Shown: piece after piece, positions 43,441-55,868 of the stretch
Layout: each line of letters begins with the position of its first letter
Position numbering within the stretch: the first letter of the stretch is position 1
NCBI GenBank assembly: GCA_009760855.2
Contig: WPIO01000011.1
Coordinates: 8,053,501 to 8,117,500, forward strand
From: Cristatella mucedo
Lineage: Eukaryota > Bryozoa > Phylactolaemata > Cristatellidae
Reading direction: 5' to 3'
Length of the DNA: 64,000 nt
Program-made: the position numbers and the translations under genes
The notes under the pieces: model-generated
Databases searched by the model: none
What the model was told of the DNA's origin: nothing
What the model saw: only the letters and a program-made list of their open reading frames with translations

Positions 43441-44610
43441 GTAATAATTATAATATTAATGCACTTGATAAAGCGCCCTCAGAGAACTCAATCTCTCATG
43501 GCACTTTACATTTGCTGCAAAGGTAAATGCAATTGAATGGTAAGTAAATCATGCTTGATAAACAAACAAAATGAATAACATGGTTAGGGGTGGCATGCAC
43601 AGGGTCAGCATGCAAATGTGGTCAGTGGCAGCATGCACAGTGTCAGCACGCATAAGCACATGAAAGACGAATCACAAGGACCAACTAAATGCTGTCTTAC
43701 ATAGGTGTGTTTTTAAGTTCTTTTTAAATGTCGTCAAGTAAGGGATGTTCTGACGCAGGTCGGAGGGAGTTCCAGGCTTTGGGAGCATGCGAACTAAATG
43801 CACTGTCTCCAAAAGATTTGAGGTTTGTACAAGGTATTTGTAGACTTTTGAATTTCCGAAAAGCGGGTGGTACGATGCATGGCCTGGTGGGGGAGTAGAT
43901 CTGAGAGATAGGCTGAAGCCAAAGAATGAAGTGACCTAAAAGTGAGCGACAAAACCTTGAAGTCGATCCGTTGCTTGACTGGTAGCCAGTGCAAGTCGGC
44001 GAGAAGTGGAGTAATGTGGCAACTGCTACGCTCACGACAGACAAGCCTAGCTGCGGAGTTTTGCACCAGCTGCAATCGCCTGATCGCACATGCCGGTAGG
44101 CCAGTAAGCAGTGAGTTGCAGAAGTCGAGACGGGATGTTACGAATGCATGGACCAACTTAGACGTGGTATCCTTATCTAAACAAGCCCGAATTTCAGCAA
44201 TGTTATGAAGCTAAAAATAAGCAGATTTGACTGTGGAGCTGATATGGTCGTCTAACGAGAGGTCGCTTTGGAATATGGCACCTAGATTTCGAGCTGATTC
44301 AACTGGAGATATGCTGGCAGAGCCAATTTTGAGCTTCAGCCTTTCCAATTTGTGAATCACACTGGGTTTGCCCATACCTAGTAAGTTAGTTTGATCATCG
44401 GTTAGTTTAAGAAAATTTGATGCCATCTATGTGCGGATGTCATCAATACATGCAGCAAGTGAGTTGAGAGAATTTGAGGTGCTCGAAGGCTGGGAGGGAT
44501 CAAAGCAAAGGTACAACTGAGTGTCATCCGCATAGAAGTGAAAGCCTAGATTGTGATTGGCAATCACATCAGCAAGAGAGAGAGTATAAACCTGTGAATG
44601 GGGTGCGGTG
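43441..44610 (-). mobile_element. LINE-A copy, minus strand
   Basis: From the AAT-like tail at the left through 3' UTR, C-terminal block (43794-44156: LDFCNSLLTGLPACAIRRLQ, then ADLHWLPVKQRIDFK) and the post-RT region (44211-44426) to FHFYADDTQLYLCFDPSQPS (44427-44642). YADD is the RT active-site motif. Frameshifts separate the pieces. It is inserted at the edge of the CpG block. Confidence 0.9.
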
Positions 44611-44959
44611 CAAGGTCGAGGGCTTCTCCTCGAAATCTGCAAGAGTTCAAGTTCTTTGGCCTCTCTAAAAACTTGACATCTCGACTACGCTGCTACCTTA
44701 TCTGCTCACTTTAGCAGACAGTTTAACTTGAGTAACTAGTTGGAAATAACGTAGCTCCGTGTCGAAAGCTTCTGCTCGCAAGTCGTATCTAATGAAACTT
44801 TAGAAATAGACTAGAACCCTTGCTGGGAGAGCATTTATTCTGAACCTGAAAGTCTTAATAGAATTATCTATTTAGATACTCATATGATACGATTCTATTT
44901 GAAGAGAGAATTACGATTTGGAAGCCCTATACTGAATGGCTGCACCAGAGAAAGCGTCC

Positions 44960-45145
44960 TCGCGCCCTCAAGTCATCTATGGACAATTATCTAGCTGATC
45001 CATTGCTACGCTTAAAAACTGTTGGCGACAGCTTTTGCTCTGCAAGTCCTAAACCTAAAAAACTCGCTTCCATGACTCTTTCGCAGCGACATCTATTCTT
45101 CTGCAGCCAACTGTGGCACATTCTTACAAGCCGTCCTGAGCTGTA
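44960..45145 (+). mobile_element. LINE-B fragment, plus strand
   Basis: The + frame reads DPLLRLKTVGDSFCSASPKP, then broken pieces matching the LINE-B C-terminal block (VPLLRLKTVGD.SFSS.GPRLWNSLPQFLRND). It ends where the next LINE-A tail begins. Confidence 0.7.
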
Positions 45146-45159
45146 CTTCCATTCTAATA

Positions 45160-47900
45160 ACAGTAATAATACATTTTATATAGAGCCCTCAGAGAACCCA
45201 ATCTCTCTCTCCAGGCACTTCATATTTGCTGCAAAGCAAACACGATCGAATGGTGAGTATTAGCGTGCTCAATAAACAACAAGAACAACATGATTAGGAA
45301 TGATATGCACGGGTCAGCATGCAAGTGTGGTTAGTGGCATCATGCATAGTGTCGACACCGATGAACACCTGAAATTTGAATCACAGGGACCCACTAAATG
45401 CTGTCATAAATACATGCGTTTTTAGGTTCTTTTTAAACGTGGTCAAGTCAGGAGATGTCATGACGCAAGTCGGGAGTGAGTTCCAGGCTTTGGAAGGATA
45501 CGAACTAGCAGCACGGTCTCCAAAGAATTTGAGATTCGGACGAGGTATGAGTGAACAGTTGGATTCCGAAAGCGGCTGGTATGCTTAAACTAGTGGGGAG
45601 TAGATCGGATAGGTAGGGTGGAGCCAAAAAATAAAGGAACCTAAAATTGAGTGACAAAACCATGAAGTCGATGCGTTCTTCGATTGGCAGCCAGTGCAGG
45701 TCGGCGAGAAGTGGTAAAAACGAGGCAACTGCGACGCTCATGACAGACAAGCCTAGCTTTGCACCAGCTGTAAGTGCTTGATAGCACAGGCCGTTAGTTC
45801 AGCTAGTATTGAGTTACAGAAGTCAAGACGTGATGTCACAAATGCACGTACCATCTTAAATATTATATCCCTGTCTAAACAAGCCCGTATTGTTACAATG
45901 TTATATAGCTATACATAGGCAGACAGTATTGTGGAGCTGATGTTCTCGTCTAATGAACTTTCTTTTGAAAATGACACATAGAATACGTGCAGATTCAACA
46001 AGAGGCAGAGCCGATTTTGAGCGTTAGCCTTTCCAATTTCTCAATCACCCTTGGTTTGTCCATAACTAGTAAGTTGGTTTTATCATCAATCAATTTAAGA
46101 AAGTTTGATGTCATCCATGTGCGGATGTCAACAATACATTCAGCAAAGGAGGTGAGAGAATTCGAGGTGCTCGAGGGCTGGAATGATCGAAGCAAAGGTA
46201 AAACTGACTGTCATCTGCATAGAAGTCAAATATTAGATTGTGTCTTTTCAATCGCATCGGCCAGATGTAGAGTGTAAGAGCAGGACCAAGCACAGAGCCC
46301 TGAAGTGCCACATATTTCAGAGATTCGTCGGATGATATTTGTCCATTCACATCAATGCTCTGGAGTCTCCCACTGAGATGGGACCAGAACCATTGCAATG
46401 CAGCACCAGTGATGCCCAGGTGAAATTAGAGGCGCTCAAGATTGACTTGGTGATCGTTAGTATCAACAGCTGACGAAAGATCGAGCTAAACAAATAGAGA
46501 GACTCAACTCAAGTCTGCATTCCTAAGTAGGTCTTTAGACACCCGAAGCAATGTCGACTCAGTGGAGTGATAAGCTATAAAACCAGACTGGAACTTCTTA
46601 GAAAGGTTTGGAGTTTCAATATATGAGTTCAGCTGGTCTGCCACGACTCGGTCTTGTGTTTTTGATAGTAACGGCAGAAGGAAGACTGGTCGGAAGTTGC
46701 TCAAGTTCTCTTGGTCTAGTGTCGCTTTCTTGAGCAGTGGCCTGACTAAAGCCTTTTGAAAGGTGCTGGGACATGAACTAAGGCTAATGACACGTTAGCT
46801 ACGTTAATGTTAAATGCTAAATTTTAGTTATGCATAGCAGCAGCAGATCTATGCATCGTAGAAGCAGGACAGTGGGAATAGGTTGCAGAAGACCGATTGT
46901 CTTCTTTGATTGTAATATGAACTTTAGGACGAGGTCACTAGCGACCTTGGATTTAGACATTGAGGTACCGCATGGAATTAAAGAAAGATTCCAGGGGAAT
47001 GCTTCCATCTTAGAGATGAACTCCCCGGTCCTGTCCATCTTGCTGACAAAGAAGCCAGAGAAGCGAACAGCTAGACCAACATTAGAATCACTAGGTAGGG
47101 AGCTAACCTGGGATCGGTTAAGGAGACGGTTGATTGTCGATATCAGCATTTTTGGATTGTGCACCAGTCATTCAACAATGTGTTTATAGGTGCTAGACGT
47201 AGCTCTTGCTAGGATCGATCGGTACGATCTACAGTAGTCCTCGTATGCCTGTCGATGGACAGTCAGTCCTGATCTTTGGTATGCTTTTTCAAGATTGTGC
47301 TTAGTGGTCAGACAAGCAGGATTTGTTAATAATTGGAGATAATAAAATGCAGTTTTATGAGATGAAATTCGGTCGAGTGTGTGACCCTTGATGTGAGCAG
47401 GGCCATGCACATGAGCCACAAAAAACCTGAGTCAATCATTGCACGAAATTCAGTGCTGGAGGCGTCAGATAGGTTAACAAAGTGAACGCTGAAATCACCC
47501 ATAATGAGGAAAGATCAAGTTCTTACACACGTAATCGAAAGGAGATCAGAGAAATCTGAGAAAAAGGAGGACTTGATACCTGGAAGGCGATAGGCTACTG
47601 CCACCATCGGTAGCCTGCTACCGGATGAAATCAAGACAATAGATTTTAAAGACTGCTTCAAGGGTACTGCAAACTACTTGAAATTGAAATTAGACTATGT
47701 GATAATAGCGACTCTACCTCCAGTTCTGATCGATCCAGGGATGTGAAAGTAGGAGAAGCCAGTCTAGGTTACGTCTTTAATAGTCGGGCAGTTCCGGTGT
47801 TAGCAACGTTTCAGTCGAGCAAATCGAGGCCTTTTCAGAAACAGGGTCACTTATTTATAGGGCCGGATTGCACGTGGAGCGAGGATTCCAAAGACAAGTA
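45160..47900 (-). mobile_element. LINE-A, longest copy (endonuclease + RT), minus strand
   Basis: Reading right to left, about 47900-47420 shows APE-type endonuclease remnants. These are TETLLTPELPDY, an SIRTGGRVAII-like strand, LPGIKSSFFSDFSDLLS, the GDFSVHF (GDFN-type) motif, and HVHGPAHIKGHTLDRIS. Next is the linker LEKAYQRSGLTVHRQAYEDY. RT follows: SNFRPVFLLPLLSKTQDRVV and FQSGFIAYHSTESTLLRV (46504-46704), then QGSVLGPALTLY and FYADDSQFYLCFD (46111-46398). Last is the post-RT C-terminal block and the AAT tail near 45160. Endonuclease plus RT without an LTR places it among CR1/L2-like LINEs. Numerous frameshifts and stops make it dead. Confidence 0.9.
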
Positions 47901-48495
47901 TAGCCGCCGGAGTATAGCGGGCCTGATGACTGCTAACTGAGAGAGATTCAAAGTAATGCTTGAGGGAGAACGCTCTGAGCGGTTCAAGACAATGCTAAGA
48001 ATATCAAACGAGCGGGTACTGAGCTCGCAGCTCCCACTAAACGAGCGGTTTCAGCACACGGATCCGGCACCCCTGTGTCGGCACTGGGGCGCTTTCCTTT
48101 TGTTAATGCATAATTCACGAATCTTAGCAACAGCAATAACATCTAGAAATTCATTTGAACTACGATAACGAACCGATAAAAGGTACGCACGATTATTTGA
48201 ACTATGATAAAGAAGCGATAAATCGTAGGCGCGATCCTAACTAATATGAAGTTTACTAGCCGTCGGCGTATCTAACGCCGGCGTGGCAGACCCAGCCTAA
48301 AGCGATCGGCTTGCAGATGTCCTTAGGCAATTTCTTATGCGCTACGGTCAAACTATAAACAGAACCACAGCTTTAAACAGGTCTTAGCTGTATCGGTTTC
48401 TATGTACGATGTTCGCAAGAACTTCTGTCTTCAGAAGAGAATTCTGCAACGAACAAAAAACGCTAGCAGCACTTGACGTCGGAAAGCGAAAATGT
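47901..48495. other. Spacer, nothing recognised
   Basis: No supportable gene or repeat family. Confidence 0.35.
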
Positions 48496-48499
48496 TCTA

Positions 48500-48705
48500 C
48501 TCATCTCGTCGAATGCCCTAGTGACTCGGCTATGCTTCTGACTTTCTCTTTGTTTCGTGAGATGAACTATGTTGGCTGTCGCATGCGAACCGAAACCCGC
48601 TTACGCTTTGAGTGCGCTACAGAAAACTCTTCTACGTAACACCCACGTGTTCTTTATGACTTTATGGAGTTACAAAGGAGAGGCAGTACAGTACATTACT
48701 TAACC
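48500..48705 (+). mobile_element. LINE-B 3' end, plus strand
   Basis: Encodes the terminal DSAMLLTFSLFREMNYVGCR, MRTETRLRFECATENSST in one frame, then TACGTAACACCCACGTGTTC and TATGGAGTTACAAAGGAGAG, the LINE-B 3' end. Confidence 0.75.
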
Positions 48706-48769
48706 CGCTCATTGAGCCACGCCACTATACTAGAAATCTTTCTCGCCACATCTAAGAAGAAAATTTGGT

Positions 48770-49023
<254 letters not shown>

Positions 49024-49439
49024 TGCTGCCTCTCTGGAGAACCACCTTGAATTTCGTTACCGTAGGCGCGTCTCTGGCCGACGTTTAGCTCAGCTATATT
49101 CATAACTTGTATTCAATAATAAGAGTTACTAAATTCTCAAGCCTGGAAGCCACTCACCGGAGTTACTTTTTCCACCCGGTAAGGGAGGTCTTTTTGGGTG
49201 AGGTGGAGGATATAGGCTCAATAGATATACCGCTCGCTTATTTCTCATAGGCCCCCCTCCGCGCTTGAGCAAACGGAAATGACCTTGCCGACTGCTGACC
49301 TCTATGGGTGACTTGCTACGTTTTACTCGTAATTTTTCTAGCAAATCTCCTACATGGGTTTTCCTAGAATCCGTTTCCTGGCCTTCAAGAGACGAACCAG
49401 GAACTAAAGATCTGAATGGGGCGTGCTCCACAGACAATG

Positions 49440-50352
49440 ACCTTTAGCCTCGTTCTAGTCCTGTCGGTCGCCGCTGGCGGCCGAACGCCATGCATGGGGT
49501 CAAACGTGCGCTCACTCTGCGCACGCGCGGGCACGCGCACGCCTTCTCATTCCGTTCCCCGGAAAGATTCTTCGACGCCGTTACAAAGCAACCGTATCCC
49601 TTTCTACGCTTAGATGCTGATTCTCCGCGCCGAAGGAGCGCCGCCGATAAGATGCGCTCTTCAAACTCCTTATCAAACGGTTGCCCCATTTCGGAGAAAG
49701 TCTAACTGAACCGTATCGGCGGAGCGCCACCCGAGGCGTTCATCAAAAGTCCTCTAAGAGAAGCTGCACCCTCCTCGCTTGTAGAGCCTGCCCGGATCTA
49801 GTCACGTGGTCACTCTACTTTCGTACGCGCTGGCGTAGCCACCGGCAGCACCCGCCTCCTGGAGGAGCGGCGGAAGCAATCGGCGCCGGGCGCTCCCTGC
49901 GCTCCGCTCGCCCGTCGCAAAAACAAAGCAGCAGCGTGTCGCCGCCGCAGCGCCACGCTGCGGCGGCGACACGCTGCTTGCCGGTGGCCTTGACGGGCTG
50001 GCAAGCTGCCGATCGCGATTGCCATAAAGTGCGGCGGCGGCGACGACCATGACACCCGTACCACCCGCGAAAAAACGGGCGAACGTCGACAGCGACGCAG
50101 GGTGGCGAGCCGTACGCGGCCGTCTCCGGCGCAGCGTCCGCTTTGCTCGCCGGCACCGCCGCCTCGGAGAGGCGCTCGTCATGAGCCGGCTTCCGAGGCA
50201 GCCGAGCCGCGAACGACGTCTGAGCGCGGAAATTGGAAAGCCGACGAACGCGGGTCGCAGCGCCCGTCGCTCTGCCCAGCTCCGATTGGCTACGGCCTCC
50301 GCGCTGGGAATGGCGCCCGCCGCGCTCGCAGTCTTAGCCGCTCGTTGATGTG

Positions 50353-50392
<40 letters not shown>

Positions 50393-51080
50393 GGACGCCC
50401 GAGTCTCTCCCCGCGCGCCCTTAGCGGGTGAACCTCCGCGGCGTCGGTCCGGCGAGACGTCTCGGCGCGCCTGGGCGCTGGAACAGCGGCGAGACGGCGC
50501 GCGCCTGCGAAGGGCCGGGCGCGACGGCGCGACAGCGCGAGCGGCGGCGCAGTCCTACGCCGACGGCTGCGAGGCCTCTTCGTTCGCGACCGCTGGCGCA
50601 CTATCATCCGGCGGCTAGCTCGCTCCGACAAGCACGCTTCTTTTCCGTGCGCTCTCCTGGCACGCTTATCTAATCTCGCGAAGCGACCGGCGTGCAAAGC
50701 AAACCTCCGTCGCAGAGTCATCACTGCCAGAGAAGGCCGCCGACAGCGCCGCCGCTGCGCGCGTTCGTCTCGCGCGCGCGCAGCGCGCCGCAGCCGCCGC
50801 CGCTGGAGTGCCCGCCGCCGCCGTCGGCCGTCGAGCTCAACGCGACAGTCGTCGCCTGCATCCGAAGGTAAGGCGACGGTCTGGCAGTCGGCGGATTGTC
50901 TGCAGCGCTGCGCCCGGGTTGCCGCTACGCCGGTCGCCCGCTCTGCTCACTCGAGCGAGCGAGCGAGCACATCCGCTCAGACGGCCGCCCCGCTTCGCCG
51001 GCCCCGAAATAGCGGGAACGACGCGCTTCCGAGCAGCGAGGTTGCCAATGCTAACCCCGCACAGACCTCATGTAGGCTAA
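49440..51080 (+). promoter_or_regulatory. CpG-island-like block; candidate PRR15-like promoter and 5' exon
   Basis: Dense CpG DNA with a (CCG)n run at about 50349-50390 and a perfect hairpin at 49930-49978. A strong donor-like CCGAAG|GTAAGG lies at 50867/50868. Together with a strong acceptor at 51840 it would define a 5' UTR intron for the PRR15-like gene. This is inference from signals only. Confidence 0.4.
49930..49978. repeat. Perfect 23-bp inverted repeat, 3-nt loop
   Basis: Arms 49930-49952 and 49956-49978 are exactly complementary, separated by CCA. The arms are GC-rich (core GTGTCGCCGCCGCAGCG). Confidence 0.95.
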
Positions 51081-51245
51081 TACGGCCGACCGTTGGTGCC
51101 CTTTGACAATCGCACGCATCTGGCTGTGCATCTTTCGGGCCGTCGCGTTTGGTAAACCTGCAGTGCAATTCAAATCAAACGCCCCATCCCACGCTTAGGG
51201 GCTGTGTCGTGTCTCGCACACTCATACGCTGCCATAAATCTGCTA

Positions 51246-51714
<469 letters not shown>

Positions 51715-51820
51715 ACCAGCTCATTCTCTATTTATTTATCTCCCCAATTGCTCTTTCTCAGCTCCGTGTCCGCATGTATCTCCCCACCCGCGTTTCCGTG
51801 CGGATCTCTTCTTCGGTTTC

Positions 51821-51840
51821 AGTTTTCCGTTTTTTTTCAG
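51821..51840 (+). promoter_or_regulatory. Candidate 3' splice site upstream of PRR15-like ORF
   Basis: A pyrimidine run ending TTTTTTTTCAG at 51840 is a strong acceptor. It would open the exon holding the PRR15-like ORF. Confidence 0.4.
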
Positions 51841-52095
51841 AAACGTTATTGTTTTATCGCCCTGTTAAGCCTGTCAAGCCTCCGCTGCTTCATTTGAACG
51901 TAGTAAACCCGAGCGTCGGCAGCGAGCGGCTGAGCGCCATCGCTCCGCCGCCGCCGCCGCCCCCGCCCCTGCCGCTGCCGTGGCCTATCACCCGCTCGAG
52001 CGCGCGGCTACTCCGTCGCCGCAGCCAGCGCACGCTAGCGTTGCTCCGAGCTGGCGCAGCGGCGGTTGTGGCGGCGGCGGCGGCGATCTGCAGGA

Positions 52096-52515
52096 ATGGA
52101 ATTTCTCAAGAGCCTGAAGAAGTCCAAGAAGGTTGAACTGTCGTCCGAGTTCGGCGAGGGCAGAGGGCGACAGTCGGGCGGCAGCTGGGAGCGCCGCGGC
52201 GGCGCCGGTGCCGGCGAGCTCGCCGCCGAAGACGAGGAGGCGGAGCACCGGCTGAAGGCGCGCCGCAACAAGCTGTCCGTCTCGCGCTCGGGTCGCTTCA
52301 AAGCCAAGACGAAGGAGCGCGTCCCAATGTCCGAGGGCTTCTTCAAGCCGCTCGCCGCCAACGCGCCGGCGCCGCCGGAGAACGGCTCGCCGAGACCGAC
52401 GGCAGGTAGCGACCGCTTCTCCGAGCCGCCGCCGCCGCCGCCGCCGCCCGGCGAGCCGGAAGCGTCGCCCCGCGGGAAGAGGTCTCCGGTGGCGACTGCC
52501 GCTACCGTCGCTTAG
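52096..52515 (+). CDS. PRR15: PRR15/PRR15L-family small proline-rich protein
   Basis: An uninterrupted 139-residue ORF. The start MEFLKSLKKSKKV resembles the WWKSL/LRKKK-type N-terminus of the family. Residues 56-75 (RRNKLSVSRSGRFKAKTKER) align with the family core [20 protein letters not shown] of human PRR15, and with VSNSGRFKEKKKVRATL of PRR15L. An acidic patch (ELAAEDEEAE, 41-50) precedes it, and MSEGFF and an eight-proline run (111-118) follow. Human PRR15 has 129 residues, so the length fits. The protein is probably cytosolic or nuclear, since no signal peptide or membrane segment is seen. Its biochemical role is unknown, and vertebrate PRR15 is linked to cell proliferation and trophoblast development. 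The ATG at 52096 is the first in the frame after a non-ATG stretch. The gene lies in CpG-rich DNA and its GC-rich codons match the surroundings. Confidence 0.82.
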   Translation: MEFLKSLKKSKKVELSSEFGEGRGRQSGGSWERRGGAGAGELAAEDEEAEHRLKARRNKLSVSRSGRFKAKTKERVPMSEGFFKPLAANAPAPPENGSPRPTAGSDRFSEPPPPPPPPGEPEASPRGKRSPVATAATVA

Positions 52516-52612
52516 CCGCCGCCGCCACCGCCGGCGGCGGCCAGACGCCGATCGCCGGGACTTGGGGCCGGCTTTGGCCGCAGCGCGCTCTCGCCCGCGC
52601 TTGCGGCGTTCC

Positions 52613-52692
52613 AGGCTCAGCGCTCCGGCTCAGCGCTCCGGCTCAGCGCTCCGGCTCAGCGTTCCGGCTCAGCGCTCCGGCTCAGCGCTCGG
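52613..52692 (+). repeat. 13-bp tandem repeat, about six units
   Basis: The unit CGCTCCGGCTCAG is repeated with one C-to-T variant (CGTTCCGGCTCAG). It lies about 100 bp after the PRR15-like stop codon, in the presumed 3' UTR. Confidence 0.95.
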
Positions 52693-53935
52693 CCGACGCG
52701 CTGCGGCGCTCCCAGCGCCTCAGCTAGCCAAACGGCAAGTGGAACTCGTCTCGGCGCTCGCGCTCTAGAACTCGCCTGGGCTGCGCGCTCGCGGGATTCT
52801 CCCGCATCGCTCGCGGCGGAGAGCGCGCTGACGCGTTCGCCAGTCGCTCGAGCTCGGCTCCCAGCGTGTGCGTCGGTTCCGGCGACCGGCCGGTCGACAG
52901 AAGGAGAGACGCACCCCGTCAAGTCGGCGTCAGCACGCGGCGCAGATCTCGAGCTTCTCTCGCGAGAGGTCGGCCACTGCTGTGCGGGCGACGCCCGCAG
53001 CTCGTGCGGCGACATCCACGGGGACGTGCTGCCGCGCTTGCTGACTGACGCAAGCGCAGCAGTGTGCATCTGTAGCCGCCCGGATGGCGGCGGACAAGTG
53101 CGGACGTGCCCGATACTTGGGGAGGGGCAGCCCGAGAGTCTGCGAGTTGGCGAGAGACGCTGCTTCGAGAGGGGGAACGCGAATTCCACCGAATCCTTGA
53201 CCGCTCGCTGCTCGTCGCGTCGGTTGCCACGCGAAGACCTCCGAAAAGGGCGCGTCGCCGAGGCGACTGCATTCGAACTGGACCGACTACTTCCGTCCGG
53301 CGACTACGATCTACGGCGACGGTGCCCGTCGCGTATACCTACGCGCCTTTCTTCCGGGCTGCGCAGCAAAAAACCACGAACGAGACTTGTAATTACGCAC
53401 CTGCAAGAGTTTGCTTCGTCTGCAAAGCCTGCCGCTTCAGGGGTGCAGAAGCGCGTGGCCCATTTTTTCACTGTCGTTTTTCTCTCCGGCCTCCGTCGCC
53501 CAAATAGCTTCGCATTCGCTGCTGCACGTGGCATTTCCTCTCGAAACCCTGCGCTTCATCAGATTCGTCTCTTATTGGTAGAACTGGCAGCAAAGCAGCG
53601 CTGGTGTGAGTCGGCACGGCTTCATTTTCACGAGTCTTTCGCATCCTCAACTCCTCCTCCTCCTCCTCGCTACGAGGAAGGGATCGGGACGCGTGAGTTG
53701 GGTCGGACAGCTGTGGTCGATGTGCTGCTACTGGCCCGCGCGTCCCTCACTAGTTCTAGTAGCGGCTCAATACATTCAATAAATGCGGTGAGACCTGAAG
53801 CTTGCAATACGCTAGCGGCAACGACGCGGGGCTTCGCTCGATTGCCTGGGGGCGGCACGAACAACGAAAAGTATCGTGCAGCCGATGCGGCGCGTGGGGC
53901 TATGATATGTATAATATTAGCTCACTGTAATCTTT
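52693..53935 (+). other. Presumed 3' flank/UTR of PRR15-like gene
   Basis: CpG-rich and tapering to AT-richer sequence. An AATAAA occurs near 53779. The 350-codon + frame across 53026-54078 shows no domain and ends inside a SINE-like element, so it is not called. Confidence 0.35.
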
Positions 53936-53939
53936 CTTG

Positions 53940-54100
53940 TAGCCTAGATCTTAGCCCAGGGGTCAGGCGCTTGCTCTTCACGCCCTGGGCCGTGGGATCG
54001 AGACCTGCAGCTTTTGATTCTTTATTGACCAGTGCAAGCGACAGTGATGGCTGTGCAGAATCTTCCGTCGCTATATAAATGAGGCGGAAGATTTCAACGC
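53940..54100 (+). mobile_element. Diverged SINE-B-like element, plus strand
   Basis: Has a tRNA-like head (TAGATCTTAGCCCAGGGGTC), a B-box-like GTGGGATCGAGACC, and a tail with CCGTCGCTATATAAATGAGG. It resembles SINE-B subfamily 2 but is more distant. Confidence 0.55.
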
Positions 54101-54545
54101 AGTTACTTGAAACGGCGAGACGACCGACTGCTGTGGAGGGGCTTCGGTTCGTTCGCGCGTCAAAGAAAATTTCAAGGAGCGCCGCTGCTTTTAGTCTCGT
54201 GCTTTCCGCGCGAAACTCAGACGTCAGCTCAAGCAAGCTCTCGGAAAAAGCGCCCCCTTTTTGTCCTACGCGTATCGGCTTCCGTTATCGCGTCGTACAT
54301 CCGGCTGCGCCGCCCGGTTTCGCTCGGCGCCGCTCTTCTGAAGATCGTCATCCTGCAGACGATGCGAGGCGAGCGAGTGAGCCTTCAACGAAGCATCGAC
54401 GCTCAGAGCTCGAGCGCTCCGCCTCGGACGGCGACGAACGGTACCGAAGGCCGAAGTGCAAAAACGTGACCTCCTAAGGGCAGCCGGCGGCGGGCCGCGA
54501 CCGCCCGTAGTGAAGCGACGCTTACTCGTCCGCTGCTCTCTCTGA

Positions 54546-54839
54546 TTGCATGTAGGCGCACACCTGCGTACGTACGTGCGGCCTCGCGCAATATTTACGA
54601 CGCCAAAACCAACGCTATCCGATGAATTTTCGCCAAAGCTTACGATTGGCGTCCTACGTCCGCATAGTGGCGGAGAACTAGTTTTTAAGCCAGTACCGAA
54701 AGTGAATCCCCAATTTGTGAAGGCCACGAAAAGCTGGAGAAAAAAAGGAGGAAATAAGGTTCCATTTGCCCTACAAAAAATAGCCTACAATTCGTACTGG
54801 TATGCTGCGAATGAAATCGGGATCAGTCTCGACAAGTGA
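54546..54839 (+). other. Open frame of 97 codons, unrecognised
   Basis: The frame lacks low complexity (FSPKLTIGVLRPHSGGELVF, then SWRKKGGNKVPFALQKIAYN) but matches nothing I recognise. It has no defined splice sites. It could be chance or an exon relic. Confidence 0.15.
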
Positions 54840-54899
54840 CTGCCACGCTCACGTGCACTGACGTCAGTGAAAGAGTCGAACGGCGGTCCCCGGCGGTTA

Positions 54900-55650
54900 C
54901 TGCTTGCTCTTAGATAGACACCGTTCGCCGAAAACCGGAAACGGCGCCTTCAATGCGTCGACGAGGCAGGATGCGAGCTCCAACGTCGTCTCGCATCCTG
55001 CCTTTGCTTCCGAGCTCTGCGCCACAGCGCGAGTGCGAGCGCGTGCAGGTCGGGCGCCGCGTTCGTCACGCTCTGTCTCCTCTCATTTCTTTCCCGCTGA
55101 CGCGCGCGCGCAGGCAGCGAAGAGAGAGGAGACGCCGAATGAGCGCAGCGATATTGCGGCGCGTAGCTGGAGCGGGTGAATGGGTGCGGGCGCAGTGACT
55201 TGCCGGCTCTGTGGGTGAAGGCAGTGCCCGTCGGCTGCGGTGGCCTCCGGCGCGGCGCGAGCCGAACGAAGACCACGAGAGCGGCGGCGGCGGCCGCCGC
55301 GTCCGTTGCCCGCCACTGTCGGCTGGCGAGAAGCGTCGCGTGCAGGTGCGCGCGCGCCCGAAGCGCTCTGAGAGGCGACAGGTAGTCCTCGGAGGTAGCG
55401 TGGGCGGCGGCGGGCTGGCGGCAGCAGAGACAGCGCGACAGAGGCAAAATCTCTCGGCCTACCCATGGGGCCTCCTGCTTGCTGGATGCGCGAGTCTCGC
55501 GCGCGACTCCTGCGGAATCGCAGTGCAGCCTTCGCTTTGCTTTAGCAACCGGCGGCGCTCTGGCCAAAATGAAGCGATAGTGAAAGGCTCGCTGGCTCAA
55601 TGGCCGCCCGAGGCGACTCTACTGGGGCTGGACGATTCATGCTTGCTTGC
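54900..55650. promoter_or_regulatory. CpG-rich block 54.9-55.6 kb
   Basis: CpG-dense sequence with overlapping Ala/Arg-rich open frames on both strands. It holds a 14-bp perfect inverted repeat (54964-54977 with 54990-55003). It may be a CpG island. No exon is assigned. Confidence 0.4.
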
Positions 55651-55702
55651 GGGATGAGTTTCTTTCTTTTGTTTATTCACGCATGCGCAGCATTTGCTCT
55701 TG

Positions 55703-55868
55703 CCGTGATGGCTCACACTAGGTAAGGCGGTTGCTTTCATGACCTCAGTCCCGAGGTTGTGGGTTCGATTCCTGCGGTAGGCGATTCTGTATCGCCACTG
55801 CAAGCGGTGGTGATAGCCGTAAAGGCTCTTCTGTCGCTATACAAAAAGAGGCTATTTAATCAGCTAGG
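55703..55868 (+). mobile_element. SINE-B, plus strand, near full length
   Basis: From GTGATGGCTCACACTAGGTA through GTGGGTTCGATTCCTGCGG to CTATTTAATCAGCTAGGGTG. It is very close to the 36.0-kb copy. Confidence 0.9.

Noticed and set aside
53026-54078. 350-codon + strand open frame after the PRR15-like gene
   Set aside because: It has no recognisable domain, begins in CpG-rich DNA where stops are rare, overlaps a competing frame, and ends inside a SINE-B-like element.
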